DNA from: Polychytrium aggregatum
Taxonomy: Eukaryota > Chytridiomycota > Chytridiomycetes > Polychytriales
DNA: 40,580 nt
Assembly (NCBI RefSeq): GCF_025602895.1
Contig: NW_026516442.1
Location: forward strand, 1-40,580
Direction: 5' to 3'
The notes beneath the pieces are model-generated. The model ran no database searches and was not told the DNA's origin. It saw nothing but the letters and a program-made list of their open reading frames with translations. The position numbers and the translations under genes are program-made. This document shows positions 1 to 11,542 of this stretch, piece after piece (positions within the stretch are counted from its first letter, which is position 1; every line of letters starts with the position of its first letter).

Positions 1-2544
1 TGCCTCGTTGTGCCTGCCACGGACTGGTGCGTCTTGTTGTGGCGGGTGATGCCGGCCTCGGGGGAAGTCTATGACCCGAGGTGGCTCCTCTCTTGCCAGA
101 TTGCCTTACATCCACTCATGATCCACCATCTGCGATTCACCACCCACAGCCCATCCCACACCCACACAGCTGGAGAAATCTCGGGTCTGTGCAGAACGCC
201 GTGTCCGCGGACCCATATCGCTGTGCCAGGCGCTGTGAGGAGAGTGTGGCCCTGGCCCGACACGCCGTCTCCTGGGCATATGGACCAACCAGACACGATC
301 ATGCACCGATGCGGTCGTCAAATTTGCTCGGTTGCTTCAAGGCATTGTCTCCACAGCCCTTGCTGGCAAGCCCAAGGCGGGATCTGTCCCGGCCGCTGTG
401 CTTGCTGCGATCCTGCACTTTTCACCAGCCCAACTCACTAATGTCCTCGCTCGGGTGCTTGGACGGTTGCGGCGTCTGTTTCGTGGTCGCCCGCCTGTCC
501 CTGTCCAGCTTCCTGCGAATGCGCACCCGTCCCCCCCCTGGCTTGCCTCTTGTCTCTGGCACGACACCAATCGGGGCGATGCTTCTTGCATCGAGGTGCT
601 CAGTGCTGGGGGCGGATCTCGCTCTGCCGCACTCTCGACCGGGTTGGCTCCTTGCCGCTCGTCGCCTGCTCGCCAGACCGATCGGCCAGCAGCGGAGCGA
701 TTTCCCATGTTGCGCCTTCGGCTCGGCCGTCCGGGTATCCCCGTCGCATATCGCGCTGGTGTCGCTCGCAGGCAAGGTTCATGAGCCGTCGGCACCTGGC
801 TCGTCATGAGGCCACCGCCGCAGCCACGCCATCCAAGCATGAGACGGCAATCCACACTTCCAGCGGGTCTGCAGACGAGCACAGGCCAGCAATCCGCCTG
901 GGAGGCAGCGCAAGTCACAAGCGACCTCAGGCCCTGCCCGCAGGTGCCAAGGCTCGTGCAAAAACCGGAGGACGAAGCGGTGCGTGGGCCAGGGGGCGAT
1001 GGAGGCAAAGCAAAGGGCATCCGCGTGCCTCTGCTGTCCTCTGGCTCAGTCCTGTCGAGGTCTCTGCTTGGCTGTGCGCCTGTTTCCGGTCGCATCCAGC
1101 TCAGCCAGGCCGTCTCACCCCTTTGGGCGGCCTGTCTCCTGTCCTGCACGACGAGAGCATTCATCCTCCTCAGCCAGCCAGTCCGACACAGCCCCGGCCA
1201 GCCCGGATCATCCCGACCAGCCCCCTGTCCAGGCCGCAAGGACAAGGGAGGAGGGGGGGGAGCGGATTGTGGTCCCCCTTCATTTCCTTCCCTCCCGCTG
1301 TGCAATCTCGTGCGACCCCATGGCCCCAGCGACGACCAGGCATCTTTCGCCAAGCCCCCCATGCCTGCTCTGCTTGCGTTCATTTCCTTTCGGCTCGCCG
1401 GGAAAACCACGGAGAGAGACAGCGGATCGGGATCAACCAGCGACGCCGGTCGCCGGAACAGTCCTGCTCTGCCTCCTCTTCCCCTGCCACGATGCCTTTT
1501 TTTCTTTCTCCTCGTGCCTGACTCAGCCGAGCCTGGCCTGGCAGGCCTCAATGGTGAAAGGAAACGTGGGTCGGTTGCATCGGCGACGAGTTGTATTGCT
1601 ACATTTTATTGAGAAAAAAACGAGAAATCCTCACGATCCCATTTGTCAGCGTAGTATGTGACGGCTTACGTCCAATGGAGGCGCATGCAATTCAACAGAT
1701 CACCTCCGAGCGAAGACCGCCGGTCGCTCTCCGGTCTCCACAATCGACATGCACACTTGGACACGCTGAATATGGAGCCAACCTTTCTCAGGCTATGGAT
1801 GAGGGCGAAGCACCACACTGCAGAATGGTCATGGCCAGCGCGCGATGTTTTGAGGCAAAATATTTGATCAATGGTCACAAAACCAGGGTGACCCGGTTTT
1901 CTTTCTGTATTGCTTAAAATCTCAAGGCGTCGCTCACGCGTTTAGTTCTGAATGGCGCCAAGCAAGCGAGCGAACCGCCCAGGAGTTGCATATCTGAACG
2001 AAGCGCAGGCAAGAACAAGAGTGATCGTAATAGTTGGATGCAGACTTTCTGATCGGCGGTGGTGGCGGATTTCCTCCCAGTGCAAAGAGCCCAACAGACG
2101 GCAGCCCGGCTGGACCAGGAGATCCTCCCGCTGTACTCTGCTCGATCGGAAACCAAAGTCGGGAGGGGGGGGGCGGAAAGTAGTTGATTATTGCAAGGTC
2201 GTTTGAGGCGCGAGTACTGGTGCTGACACTGGTGTTGTTTGAGGGATTTGCGGGTTGCAATGCGATGCGATGCGATGCAATGCGATGCGGCGGATGCGTT
2301 CACGGGCTGAGTGCGGCTGTTTGGCGATGGGCGACGAGGGTGCGCTGTCAGGTGTGCACGGCAAGGCATCAACTGGTCGAGCTATGTTGCAAGAGCTGCT
2401 TCCATGCCTCCCAAGGACGGGGCGCGGACAGAAGCAGGCGCCATCGCGGAGAATCCTTGGCTGGACCAAACGTGGGGAGGGTCAGCGGCCACAATTTCGA
2501 GTTGGGGAGGAGAGGGGGAGAGTACTTCCACCCGCACACCGGTC
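1..2544. other. No supported gene (GC-rich intergenic region)
   Basis: I see no recognisable coding sequence here. Several long open frames exist on both strands (for example 337-1551 minus and 806-1612 plus). They overlap one another, are dominated by Pro, Ser, Arg, Gly and Ala, and show no domain, so they look like open frames produced by high GC content. The stretch is probably intergenic, perhaps including untranslated sequence of the gene that ends at 2545. A short GATGC-type repeat lies near 2255-2290. Confidence 0.6.
2255..2290. repeat. Imperfect GATGC pentanucleotide repeat
   Basis: About seven tandem copies of a 5-bp unit (GATGC with GCAAT variants), just beyond the 3' end of the zinc-finger gene. 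It is simple sequence with no coding evidence. Confidence 0.8.
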
Positions 2545-5500
2545 CTATAACTTGGTCACGCTCGTAAAGCCCACTTGCAGGCCATCCGAGCGGTCGTAGT
2601 TCCAGATGAGCCATTGCGTCGTTCGGGGCTGTTCCGGCCGGGGCTCTTGACTCGGCAGCGAGACATCGCTAGATCCATTCTCAAAGTGGACGGTGACTGG
2701 AGGCGACGCGGCTGCCGGGTCGCAATCCATGCGGCCCTGGTCGTCCGGCGCCGCTGCGGCTTCAGAAGGCGAGCGGGACGCAAAGGCAGCTGACGACGGC
2801 GCAGGCGTACTCCTCGATGCTTTGGCAGTATTGCCCGAGCCGTTGCGTGTCACTCGGGTTTCGACATCGCCACAGATTTCGCCGTCTTCCTGTCCGCGCC
2901 GGCCAACCTTTTCCCAGGACTGAATGCGGCTGCAGCGCTGACACCATTGCTCCATCACCATGGCTTGTCCTATCGATTTGGCCCAGGCCTCAAAGTCTGC
3001 GAGCTTGCGATCGGTCGCATGGGTCAAGGCGCTGCGAGCCGCACCCGCTTGCCTGTCCTCGCCGAGAGCAGAGAGGAGCAGCGGATCGAGTTGCCTCCAG
3101 ATCCAAAGGTCGCGGCATCCTTCGCATCGATAAACAAACGGATTGTAGCGACCCAGGCGCTTGAGCAGATCCGGGGCCACCTGTGAACGCAGCCCCACGT
3201 ACTCAAACTCGGTCACGTCGTTGCAGGTCACGCACAAAAACTGCGTGGCTGGGGCCGGGCGACCGTTGGTGGGCAGAATGGGCGAGGGCAGAGTGTTTGG
3301 CGAGCGCGATGACGTTGCTGGAGCAGAATCAAGGGGCGTTTCGGGGGTTGAGGAGCGACTCGGCGCTGCAGAGCGGTGTGCTGGCTCGGACTCTTTTTCT
3401 GCTTTGATTGAGACTTCCCGCAGTGCTTTGCCATCCTGTTCCGGTGTGGGCTCGAGAGGCCTGGTCGACGACTGGGACTGTGCCGGGGCATCAGCCTGTG
3501 ACTGCAACGGCGGATCGGGCTGCGACTGAGATTGTGACTGAGATTGTGACTGAGACTGTGACTGAGACTGTGACTGAGACTGTGGCTGAAATTCGCTCTG
3601 GGATTGTGGGCGCGGTTGCGACAGGGTCTTGGGCTGCGACACAGAAAGCTCTCCATCGGCAGGGAGCTCGGCAACTTCGCGGCAGATTCGGCAGCGGTAG
3701 CACGGAGGATCCTGGCTCGTTTTCCAGCGGCCATGCCGTTGCTGAAAACAAGGTATGCAGTACACAAGCGAGTCCACAAACGTGCACTGGTCGCGCTGAA
3801 ACGGATCAACGCTACGGCTGCAAGCCGCGCACTTGGCTCTGGGTGCGGCCGCATAGACCGGTCCAGTCGCCACGACCCCGGGCCCATACAGCGGCAGGGA
3901 TACAGAGCTGGTAGAAATGCTCATCGCGGTGGTTCGAAGCGGCATGCTTGTCATTCCGTCGGGTCCGCCACTCGGCATGTGCGAGAGGTGGTGGGCAGCG
4001 GGTTGTGGGATGTTGGCGGGGCGCAGCCCGGGTGAGTGGTAGCTCTCAAACTCGGGCTGCACAACGGGGGAGTAGACGAGGCCCAGGTGCTGTGCACCAA
4101 TGCCATTCACCTTGGGGCTTGCAACGCTTGGAGGCCGCGTGGGATAGAGACTGGGGCTGTAGGGCTGCAGGCCACTGGGTGTACTGGGCATCATCCCGCT
4201 CGTTGGCGTGGACTTGGGTCTCATACCGGGACTGGTGGTCTGCAAGATCGAGGGCGGGAGCTCGACAGTGGGGAAGGATCGGCCGTGAGATGTGGGCGGC
4301 ATTGAGTGGACATAGGGCGACTTGATCGAACGGGCGCCGACGTACGGCGAGCCAAGAAGATCCTGCGGGTTGCCCATGTCGCGCACGTTCGGGTTGTTCG
4401 GTGTGCGCGAATACATGGGCGACTCAAGACCTGGGCGCAGGGTAAGGGGGGAGTCCTCCCATTCACTGGGTTGCCCCGTGCCATCGCCCATGTTGATTCG
4501 CTTGCGGCCATAGACTGCATTCGAAAGCAGGTCAGCTGTGTCTCGCTATGTCTCACTATGTCTCACTATATCTCGCTGTCCCATCATACACCGTGTCTCG
4601 TTCTACCATGCCTTACACTGCATGCTTTGCTTGCTCTCGAGTAGCATGATCACTCACCTTCACCGGGCCGCGAGAACACGGCATCGTCGTTGTCCAGGGA
4701 GCGTTTGCGAGCTGCACATTTCCAACAGACACATATCAGCTTCTGACAAGGGACCAGGCTGCTCGCTCGACCGGGTGCTCGATCAGGGACTTACGAAACT
4801 CGATCTTGTGTTTGTTCTTGAGGTGGTCGCGAAAGTTGTCCCAACGATGCCCTGAGTAACCTGTGGAGGAATTTTGCGACTACTCCGTGGCAACACCGAC
4901 CGACGAATTGATACGAGGGGGGCGGAGGCGACCAAATTGGAAAAAAAAAAAGTTAGGGCGTGAATGAGGGTGCATCGGCAGAGTAGACCGGCACAGATGG
5001 GTTGCCATGTATCACTCGATCATAAGCATACGACCAGGCGACGGCATGGAAACTGCTTGATCCAACAGCGGAGAACCAGCCACCGAGCAAAGAGCGACGG
5101 CGCTGTCACGCCAACTGATAGCATCCTCTCGGGCAACGATCGCAGATCCACGCGTGCGATGGTGGGCTACACCGAGCGAGACGCAGGCATTGCTTACTCT
5201 GCATCCTCCGATATTGCACTTGAACAGCGGGGCGCACAGACTCTTGTGTATCCGACTTCTCAGGTGCTCGCGCACGCCGTTCTCGCCACTGAGTCGCTCG
5301 GTACACTTTTTGCTGCCTGGCTCTGGGATGGGACAGACGAAGCGATCGCGCTCGGTGTGATCCTTGAGCAGATGGTGAATGACCTCGCAGCGATAGTTCA
5401 GATCGGTCTGCTGGCACTGGTCCAGGTCGATGAGCTTGCTGCGGCAGTCTTCGGACGACACGGTGATGGACATGCAAATGATGGTGATGTCGCAGAGCGG

Positions 5501-7526
5501 ACATTTGAATTCGACGTGCTCGTGTCTGGGTTGTGCGGGAGAGAGCGCACAGCAGTCGAGACGACATCGGGAGAGATGAAAAAGACGGGGAATAGATTAG
5601 TACATGCCATTGGATAGATACGAGCCGCCAGATGCGTGCAGTCGAGGTGGTATAAAAATGATCATGCGACAATCGCTTACTCAATCTCCTGCTTGGCGAG
5701 CGAGCATTCAGTACCCTTGACGATTTGCGGGCACTCGACGATCGACCACCTTCCGTTGTAGTTAGTTGGAGTCGAGTTGCCAGGCGAAGGCCCCAGAATC
5801 GGTGTCTTTGTGACGGCGGCCTTGGAGGGGCCGATCGTGGGTGAAGGAGCGATCGGTGGTGGGTGCGGGTGCGGGTGCGGATGTGGCGATTGCGGCGGGC
5901 GAGCCCATGAGTTGATCAAATGCTGAGGCGTGACGGGATGCTGCGGGGCGATCGGGATCTGGTTTGAATTGGAGGTGGAGGGGTAGTTTGGATCACGACG
6001 ATGCGATGGATGATGGTGATGGTGGTGTTTGGAATGATGCCGTTGATTTGGATCGGACGGTAATCGTGATGAAGACTCTGACGGAGCCGCGTGCGTCGGG
6101 GTGGGATAGCCGGGAGTCTTGGATGGATCCTGGTGGTGCGGAGGAGGGAGGGCGTGCGAGTAAGGCTCGGGGTGCCCGCCGTAGAAAGGCTGAGGGCTCG
6201 ATACGGCCTTGTCGGGGGCGATGTGGGGCGACTTTGGCTGCAGATGCGAGTAGCCGTACGGCGAATAGTGGGGTGCTTGGGCGTGGGTGGGCTTTGGCGG
6301 CGGATGCGAGGACATTGCCGGACTCGGCACGGGTGAATAGAGCGCGATAGGCTGGGAGGACGGCTTTGAGGTGTCGGGGATGGTGGCCGTAGACTCTTCC
6401 GAGGAATTTCGGCCGCTAGACGGCAGCGGGACGGGATATGGGGGAGAAGTCGAGGGCGATATCCGGGGAGCCAGTGTTGGGGGTTGGTTGGGATTTGAAC
6501 TGGGATCGTCTGGATAGATAAGAAAGCAGCAGGACGCAAATGTGAGTGCGAGTGAATGGAAGCGTGCAGGAGGCGGGGAGCGCGACGGAATGGATGCGAG
6601 AGATGTGCAGGGTGGGCGAGGAATATCAGAGTGTCGGGCAAGAATACGGGTGCAAAAGGGAGGGTAGGTGCGCGAGGACGAGTCGTTTGGGAATCAGGGC
6701 GGCAAACAGAACGATCGGGTTGGGGAGTCGGTTTAACGGGCCAGAATCGGTTCGGGAGGAGAAGAATTGGTTTGGGAGGAGAAGAATTGGTTTGGGAGTG
6801 CAGGGGAAAATGCCCGGGATGGGCGGGCCTGGACGGGCCAGCGAGCAGGCGAACGAGTCTGGCCAAGCGGCCTCGCCAGGAGCGTTCTGCTGCGTTCCCT
6901 CCGACAACCCATGGCCGCAGCTTTGGTCGGCCGCCCACACCCGCTGGTCGCTGTCGAACAGGGGGGGGGTCGAGAACGGGCGAGGGCCGGCTGCCCCGAG
7001 GACAAAGCCAGGCCAAACACCGAGGCCAAGGCCGGTCCATGACGATAGAGAGCAGACCGGGATGCAGAGCTTCAGGCCGAACCACCCAAGGCATGGCCTC
7101 ATCCCGGGAGGGGTGTGAAAGAGGGTCTGAAGGGCGAGCGATTGAAGAAAGACAGCTAGTCCTCCCAGAGCCGGATACAGCTCGAAACTCACCTCGATGC
7201 CGACGATCCAGATGGATGCTGCGATCTGGACCATCGCCGTTCGCAGGCAGACTGGCAGGCTGTGGCGCCGACGGCGGGTGTGGAGAGCCGTGGTGGATAG
7301 GGGGCAGCTTGTTGGACTGGGAAAACTGCGAGTGGGTTCCGGAGTGGCCCATCATGGATTTCAGCGACGGCAGAGAGGCGCTGGAGCCGGATCTGGACGG
7401 CGGAGGCGACTTTGTGGAGGTGCCTGAGGCGGCCTTTGGGTTGGGGCTTGGGTGCAGGGAAGAGGGTTCGCCGTGGGCAGAGGGAGCCTCAAAGTGCTCT
7501 TTGCGAAGCGGAGGGGCCTCCGACAT
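2545..7526 (-). CDS. Multi-exon C2H2-like zinc-finger protein (putative transcriptional regulator)
   Basis: Preferred exons on the minus strand: 7526-7193, 6509-5681, 5525-5198, 4879-4795, 4711-4658 and 4514-2545, giving 1199 residues. The order is a Pro/Ser/His-rich N-terminus, a Cys/His block at about residues 370-520, basic stretches PRKR and YGRKR that could be nuclear signals, a second low-complexity part, then further CxxC pairs (CAAC, CIPC and CYRC from about residue 772; later CVTC, CEGC and CQRC). An SQ dipeptide tract lies near residue 850. The Cys/His block includes FKCPLC, a Cys-rich loop ending HHLLKDH, a CPIP...HLRSRIH finger, and GYSGHRWDNFRDHLKNKH. These suggest nuclear DNA binding, but I cannot assign a named family. 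A CAG acceptor two bases before the start codon suggests an intron in the 5' UTR. The junction of exons 3 and 4 is the least certain: donor CTCG|GT at 5173 with acceptor at 4860 also keeps the frame and gives 1201 residues. Confidence 0.75.
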
Positions 7527-8359
7527 GACTGCAAGAGGGCGGATAGTGTTAGAAGGGGAGATGTAGCCCAAAAGCGGAGATCGGATGGCGAGAGAGTTGG
7601 AGACGGCGGCGGCGGCGGCGGCGGGGTACGAGGGGCAGCCAGGAAAGAGGAAGCAGATGGGATGGCAAAGAACAGGCAGTGGATCGGATGGAGGGGACAC
7701 GAGAAGATCGCATGCAAAACGGACGGAAAGAAGGACGGATGAGGCGACGCCGAAAGGAACCGCCAGGGGACACCAAAGTAGAGGGCGAGCGGAGCGACTG
7801 ACTTGAGGCAGTGGCACCTGGGCAGTGTATTTCGTGGAGCTTGGCGACCACTGAGCAAAAGGTGTGCAGCTCAAGCGACTACGAACCAGAGGAGCCAGAA
7901 GGCAAGTTGCCGAGGCGAGCAGAGACGGACGGTCAAGATGCGGCTCTCGACAGGCTGGGAGTACAGCGACGACGTGGGCTTGCAGACCAAGGGTGGGGGG
8001 GTGCACACAGAGGACGATCCGCAAGTTGTGGTGATGGGCAGAGACGCAAGAGAGTCTGATGGTGGACGGGAATGTGGCTGTGGGGCCGGGAAGCGCCGAT
8101 CGGCAAAGACGGGCAACTGAAGGAGCAAGAGAGAGCACCGGAGCAGGAGCAGAAGCAGAAGCGGAGACTCGGGGTAGAATGCGAGTGCAAGTGTGCAGGA
8201 CAGAACGCCGTTGCAGAGGTCGGCAAAAGGGCCAAGGGAAGGGCGAAAGAGAAGTGGTTTCGGAGCGGCCGGCAGAAGAAGTACTTTTGGTTGCGGACGG
8301 AAGCACTTTTGGCCCGGCGTGCCCACGTGCTGCTCGCAGGGCTGGGGCTGGGGCTGGGG

Positions 8360-8405
<46 letters not shown>

Positions 8406-9391
8406 CAGACAATGACAAACACGTGCTCGCTGCGCACTGTGTGCGATGGCCACAAGGCAGCCAGGCGCGTCGCGGACTGCGTGCTGAGTGGTCCGACAGC
8501 GCGACTCGAGGCACAGCCAATCGGCATCGGCGCTCTGTTGCACAGTGTCAAGTCGCCCGCAAGTCTCTGCTCCTCCTCCATATCGTTCTGCAATCCTCCC
8601 CATCAATCTCAATACCCCCTTATCTGCCGACATGCTGGCCCGACTTGGCCCGGAGGCGACTCGCTGCTTTCGCCTGATATCCCTGCTGTGGGCAGGAGAG
8701 GCCCTTCGTGCGCCCATTTGACTCTGGCTGCTTGTGCAATGTCGCCGCTGCACCAGCACACCAGCATCACCCTGACAATAACAACAGCACCACCCAGACA
8801 ACAACAACAGCACCCAGACAACAACAGCACCACCCTTACATCAACAGTTACCCACTCGCCCCCTCCCCCTGGCCATGGCCGCTCTCGGCCACAGCCGGAA
8901 CTGCTTGCTGCCCCCCGGCCTGTGCATTTGCCCAACCCGAGCGGCGCACCGCCAGATGCGATTCAAGGAGCGCTTTCCTTCAGCCACCGAGGCGGCGCAT
9001 TTGCGCTGCTGTCTGAATGCCGTTCGTCCTGCTGATACCATCCACGCCCCGTCAGGCTCAGCACCGCCTCTGGTCGCGCACCCAACCCTGGCCGTACCCC
9101 GGCTCAAATGAAGTTCGCGTCTCCTTGGACCGTGCTCGCCGCTGCGAGACAGGAGATATCCCCTCCCTCCACCCTCGCTCCTGCTTCAAATAGAGCCCGC
9201 CGCCTCGGCTCGGCCCAGCTCGGCCTGGCCGTCCGCCCCGAGTTTTACATTTTTTCTTGCCCCTTTCGCGGCGGCTGATTTCACCTGCTTGCGACTGCCT
9301 GTCTGGCCCCTGTTGTCTTGGTCGTCTCGTCCTTCTTGGAGACCCACCGCTTCCGCCTGCTCTCCCAGTCCAGCGCCGCTGTTTGCCCACC
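7527..9391. other. Divergent intergenic region with simple repeats
   Basis: This lies between the start of the minus-strand zinc-finger gene and the plus-strand membrane-protein gene, and should hold both promoters. The last bases of a probable 5'-UTR intron of the zinc-finger gene are at 7527-7550 (CTCTTGCAG just before the start codon). It also holds a TG repeat, a GGGCT run, and CAA/CAG-rich sequence near 8770-8845. I see no supported coding sequence. Confidence 0.6.
8338..8404. repeat. GGGCT run followed by (TG)22 microsatellite
   Basis: A GGGGCT-type repeat at 8338-8360 runs directly into 22 uninterrupted TG dinucleotides at 8361-8404. The overlapping frames translate only as Val-Cys or His-Thr repeats and are not genes. 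Confidence 0.95.
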
Positions 9392-10912
9392 ATGAAGCTC
9401 TCGTCTTGGCTTCTCGTCGCCTTCTATGCCCTCGTGTGCTCCCCGCAGACCGACGCTGCAGTCATCGCCCACACCCCGGACTATTGGATCGTCGGCACCA
9501 ATACCTCGATTATCGTGGAGAATGTCATCGGCTCGCTTGTGGATATGTTTCTCTTTGAGGTCACAATGCAAGGCGCTTCGAATAATATCGTGCTGAACTG
9601 CACAAGTCTAACGAACACAAAGCCACTCATCACCCTCAATGCCCCTTGCAATCAAACGAGCACGAGCTGCAACTACACCGTCAGCTGCTTTCCCCTTCCG
9701 CCGACAGCCGGGACTGCCAATCTCACCATCATACACAATCCCTGTCAAGTCATAGGGAACAATGGCATAGGATGCGTCGGTGGTGGCTCGATGTTCGCGC
9801 CAATGACGGTCACCATCCTCGATCCCATCAACGGCCTGACCTCGGTTCCCACCAGCTGGTCCTCGGCCACTCCTGGCCCGATTGCACCCACCCCCTCGCC
9901 GGGCGCCGACGATCCGCTGACACAGCCGGGCTCGTCGTCCAATATGACCCTCATCATCGCCATCGTCGGCTCCATCGGCGCGGCCGTTGTGTTCTTTGCC
10001 CTCTTTGGGCTGTGGTGGTTTCGGTACCGAGTGCCGAATCCACAAGCTCGCAACCCGTTTACGACGCAACGGGGCATCCGAGGCTCGGGATACCGAGTCC
10101 AAGTCGACCAGCCTGGTGGCTCCGCGGCCGCCGCAGGGGATCTGCCCCACAACAAGATTGCTATGAACGACCTGGCAAAGTCCTCGCCCATCCGATCTGT
10201 ACCCGATTCGTCTGCATACCACATTGCCGATTACCCACTGTCAACCACTGCTGCTGGCCCCGGCGCTGCTGCAGGTGCCGCTCGTCCTGCAGCCTATCCA
10301 CTGCAATCGAAAACCTATCCACCTCAGTCGACAACCTATCCACCGCAATCGACGGCCTATCCGCCTGCGTCCAACGCCCCCGCCGGCGCATTCGAGAGAC
10401 AGCCGCCCCAGCCGCAGCCATTGCAGATGGGTCGCATCGCCAAGGACAGCGCCTTTGGGTCAAACTACGATCCGGCAGCGCTGGCTAGCTCCCACAGCAT
10501 GTCCTATGCCTTTACGAGTGGACCGGTCCCGACTCAGTCAGCACCGACTCAGTCCCCGAGCGGTAACCCGGCTTCGGTGCGATACATTCCACCGCCGGTC
10601 GCTGCCGAGACTCCTGCCGGACCTGCTGGCTACGGCCCCTCGCCCGTCCACCCTGGTCATGCACAACAACCTCTCGGGCCCCGCTCTGAGAAGGCCGCGC
10701 TGACCATCTACCGCCCCGACGGTTCTGCCGGATCAAGCACTTCTCGCATGGCAGACTCCCCAGCCGGAGCACCGCAGCCCTTTGCTGTCTACTCGCACCA
10801 AATGAGCCCAAATACCAGCCAGCCAAACTTTGTCCAGAGTCAGCCCAATCCCGTCGATGATCTGCCGGCGTACCGGCCTCCATCATACGCCCTGTACCCT
10901 TCTCCCAAGTAA
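9392..10912 (+). CDS. Secreted-type single-pass membrane protein with proline-rich cytosolic tail
   Basis: An intronless frame of 506 residues. I chose the ATG at 9392 because a typical signal peptide follows it (MKLSSWLLVAFYALVCSP, cleavage probably near residue 22). The frame itself could extend 45 codons upstream. Residues 23-185 form an ectodomain with several Cys and N-glycosylation sites (NTS, NCT, NQT, NYT, NLT), ending in a Pro/Ser/Thr stalk. Residues 186-210 are a hydrophobic membrane segment followed by RYR, so the tail of about 295 residues should be cytosolic. That tail is rich in Pro, Ser, Ala and Gln and carries four imperfect YPPQST repeats at about residues 302-328. The architecture resembles fungal cell-surface sensors, but the ectodomain fits no family I know, so the function is unassigned. 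Confidence 0.8.
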   Translation: MKLSSWLLVAFYALVCSPQTDAAVIAHTPDYWIVGTNTSIIVENVIGSLVDMFLFEVTMQGASNNIVLNCTSLTNTKPLITLNAPCNQTSTSCNYTVSCFPLPPTAGTANLTIIHNPCQVIGNNGIGCVGGGSMFAPMTVTILDPINGLTSVPTSWSSATPGPIAPTPSPGADDPLTQPGSSSNMTLIIAIVGSIGAAVVFFALFGLWWFRYRVPNPQARNPFTTQRGIRGSGYRVQVDQPGGSAAAAGDLPHNKIAMNDLAKSSPIRSVPDSSAYHIADYPLSTTAAGPGAAAGAARPAAYPLQSKTYPPQSTTYPPQSTAYPPASNAPAGAFERQPPQPQPLQMGRIAKDSAFGSNYDPAALASSHSMSYAFTSGPVPTQSAPTQSPSGNPASVRYIPPPVAAETPAGPAGYGPSPVHPGHAQQPLGPRSEKAALTIYRPDGSAGSSTSRMADSPAGAPQPFAVYSHQMSPNTSQPNFVQSQPNPVDDLPAYRPPSYALYPSPK

Positions 10913-11542
10913 TACCGCTTGAGTCAACATTGGATTCCCCCCCCCTCTCTTCACTTTCTATGTTCAAATCTGTCAAATATATGTGTCTTATAGCACGTCC
11001 GAAACGAAGCGGGACATTGCCAGGGTTAACTTGCAAGTCCTCTGGATATCCATCGGGTGAGGTGTTGAGGGAAAGTACTCCCGCCCAGAATGCGGCTCTT
11101 GCACAACTGGCACGCTCCGAGTGCGCTTGGCCACCTGAACAGCAAGCACACACCACAGATGATAGCGGTGATGGTGACGATGATTGCGATATACGCACAC
11201 CAATGCAGGACAAAAAGGTGTATCGATGATTTATCGACAGGATAGCAAGGAGGCAAAGGACGGGGAGACGGCAGCGGGATGGGCGGCATCCGGCCGGCGC
11301 TATGAGTCTAGCTCTACAGAACAACGTCGTCGTCGGTGGATCGCAGCAGTCAGAGTCGCTCGTGCAGATCAAGCAAGGGGATGTGGTGGGAGAGATGAGA
11401 TGGGATGGGAGAGATGAGATGGGATGGGAGAGATGAGATGGGATGGATGAGGAAGGCCCGGATTGGAAAGGACATGGTCGAGCAGGGGAGCAGCTTGGGC
11501 TCATGAGGAGCGAGGGGATGGCGGGCCGGTGAGGCGAAGTTG
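10913..11542. other. Convergent 3' intergenic region
   Basis: This lies between two genes that end towards each other, so it should hold both 3' UTRs. The only distinct element I see is a 19-bp tandem repeat at 11390-11446. Confidence 0.6.
11390..11446. repeat. 19-bp tandem repeat, three copies
   Basis: Three consecutive copies of a purine-only 19-bp unit containing GAGATGAGATGGGATGG. It lies in the intergenic space beyond the 3' end of the two-helix membrane protein gene. Confidence 0.9.

Noticed and set aside
337..1551. 404-codon open frame on the minus strand, overlapping a 268-codon and a 323-codon frame on the plus strand
   Set aside because: Long open frames on both strands at once, with GC-driven composition and no domain or splice pattern, point to non-coding GC-rich DNA.
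8059..8600. Frames with (Val-Cys)n or (His-Thr)n runs on both strands
   Set aside because: Produced by the TG microsatellite at 8361-8404; the flanking peptides show no domain.
11390..11446. CRISPR-like array
   Set aside because: The repeats are directly adjacent without spacers, and the genome is eukaryotic; they are simple tandem repeats.
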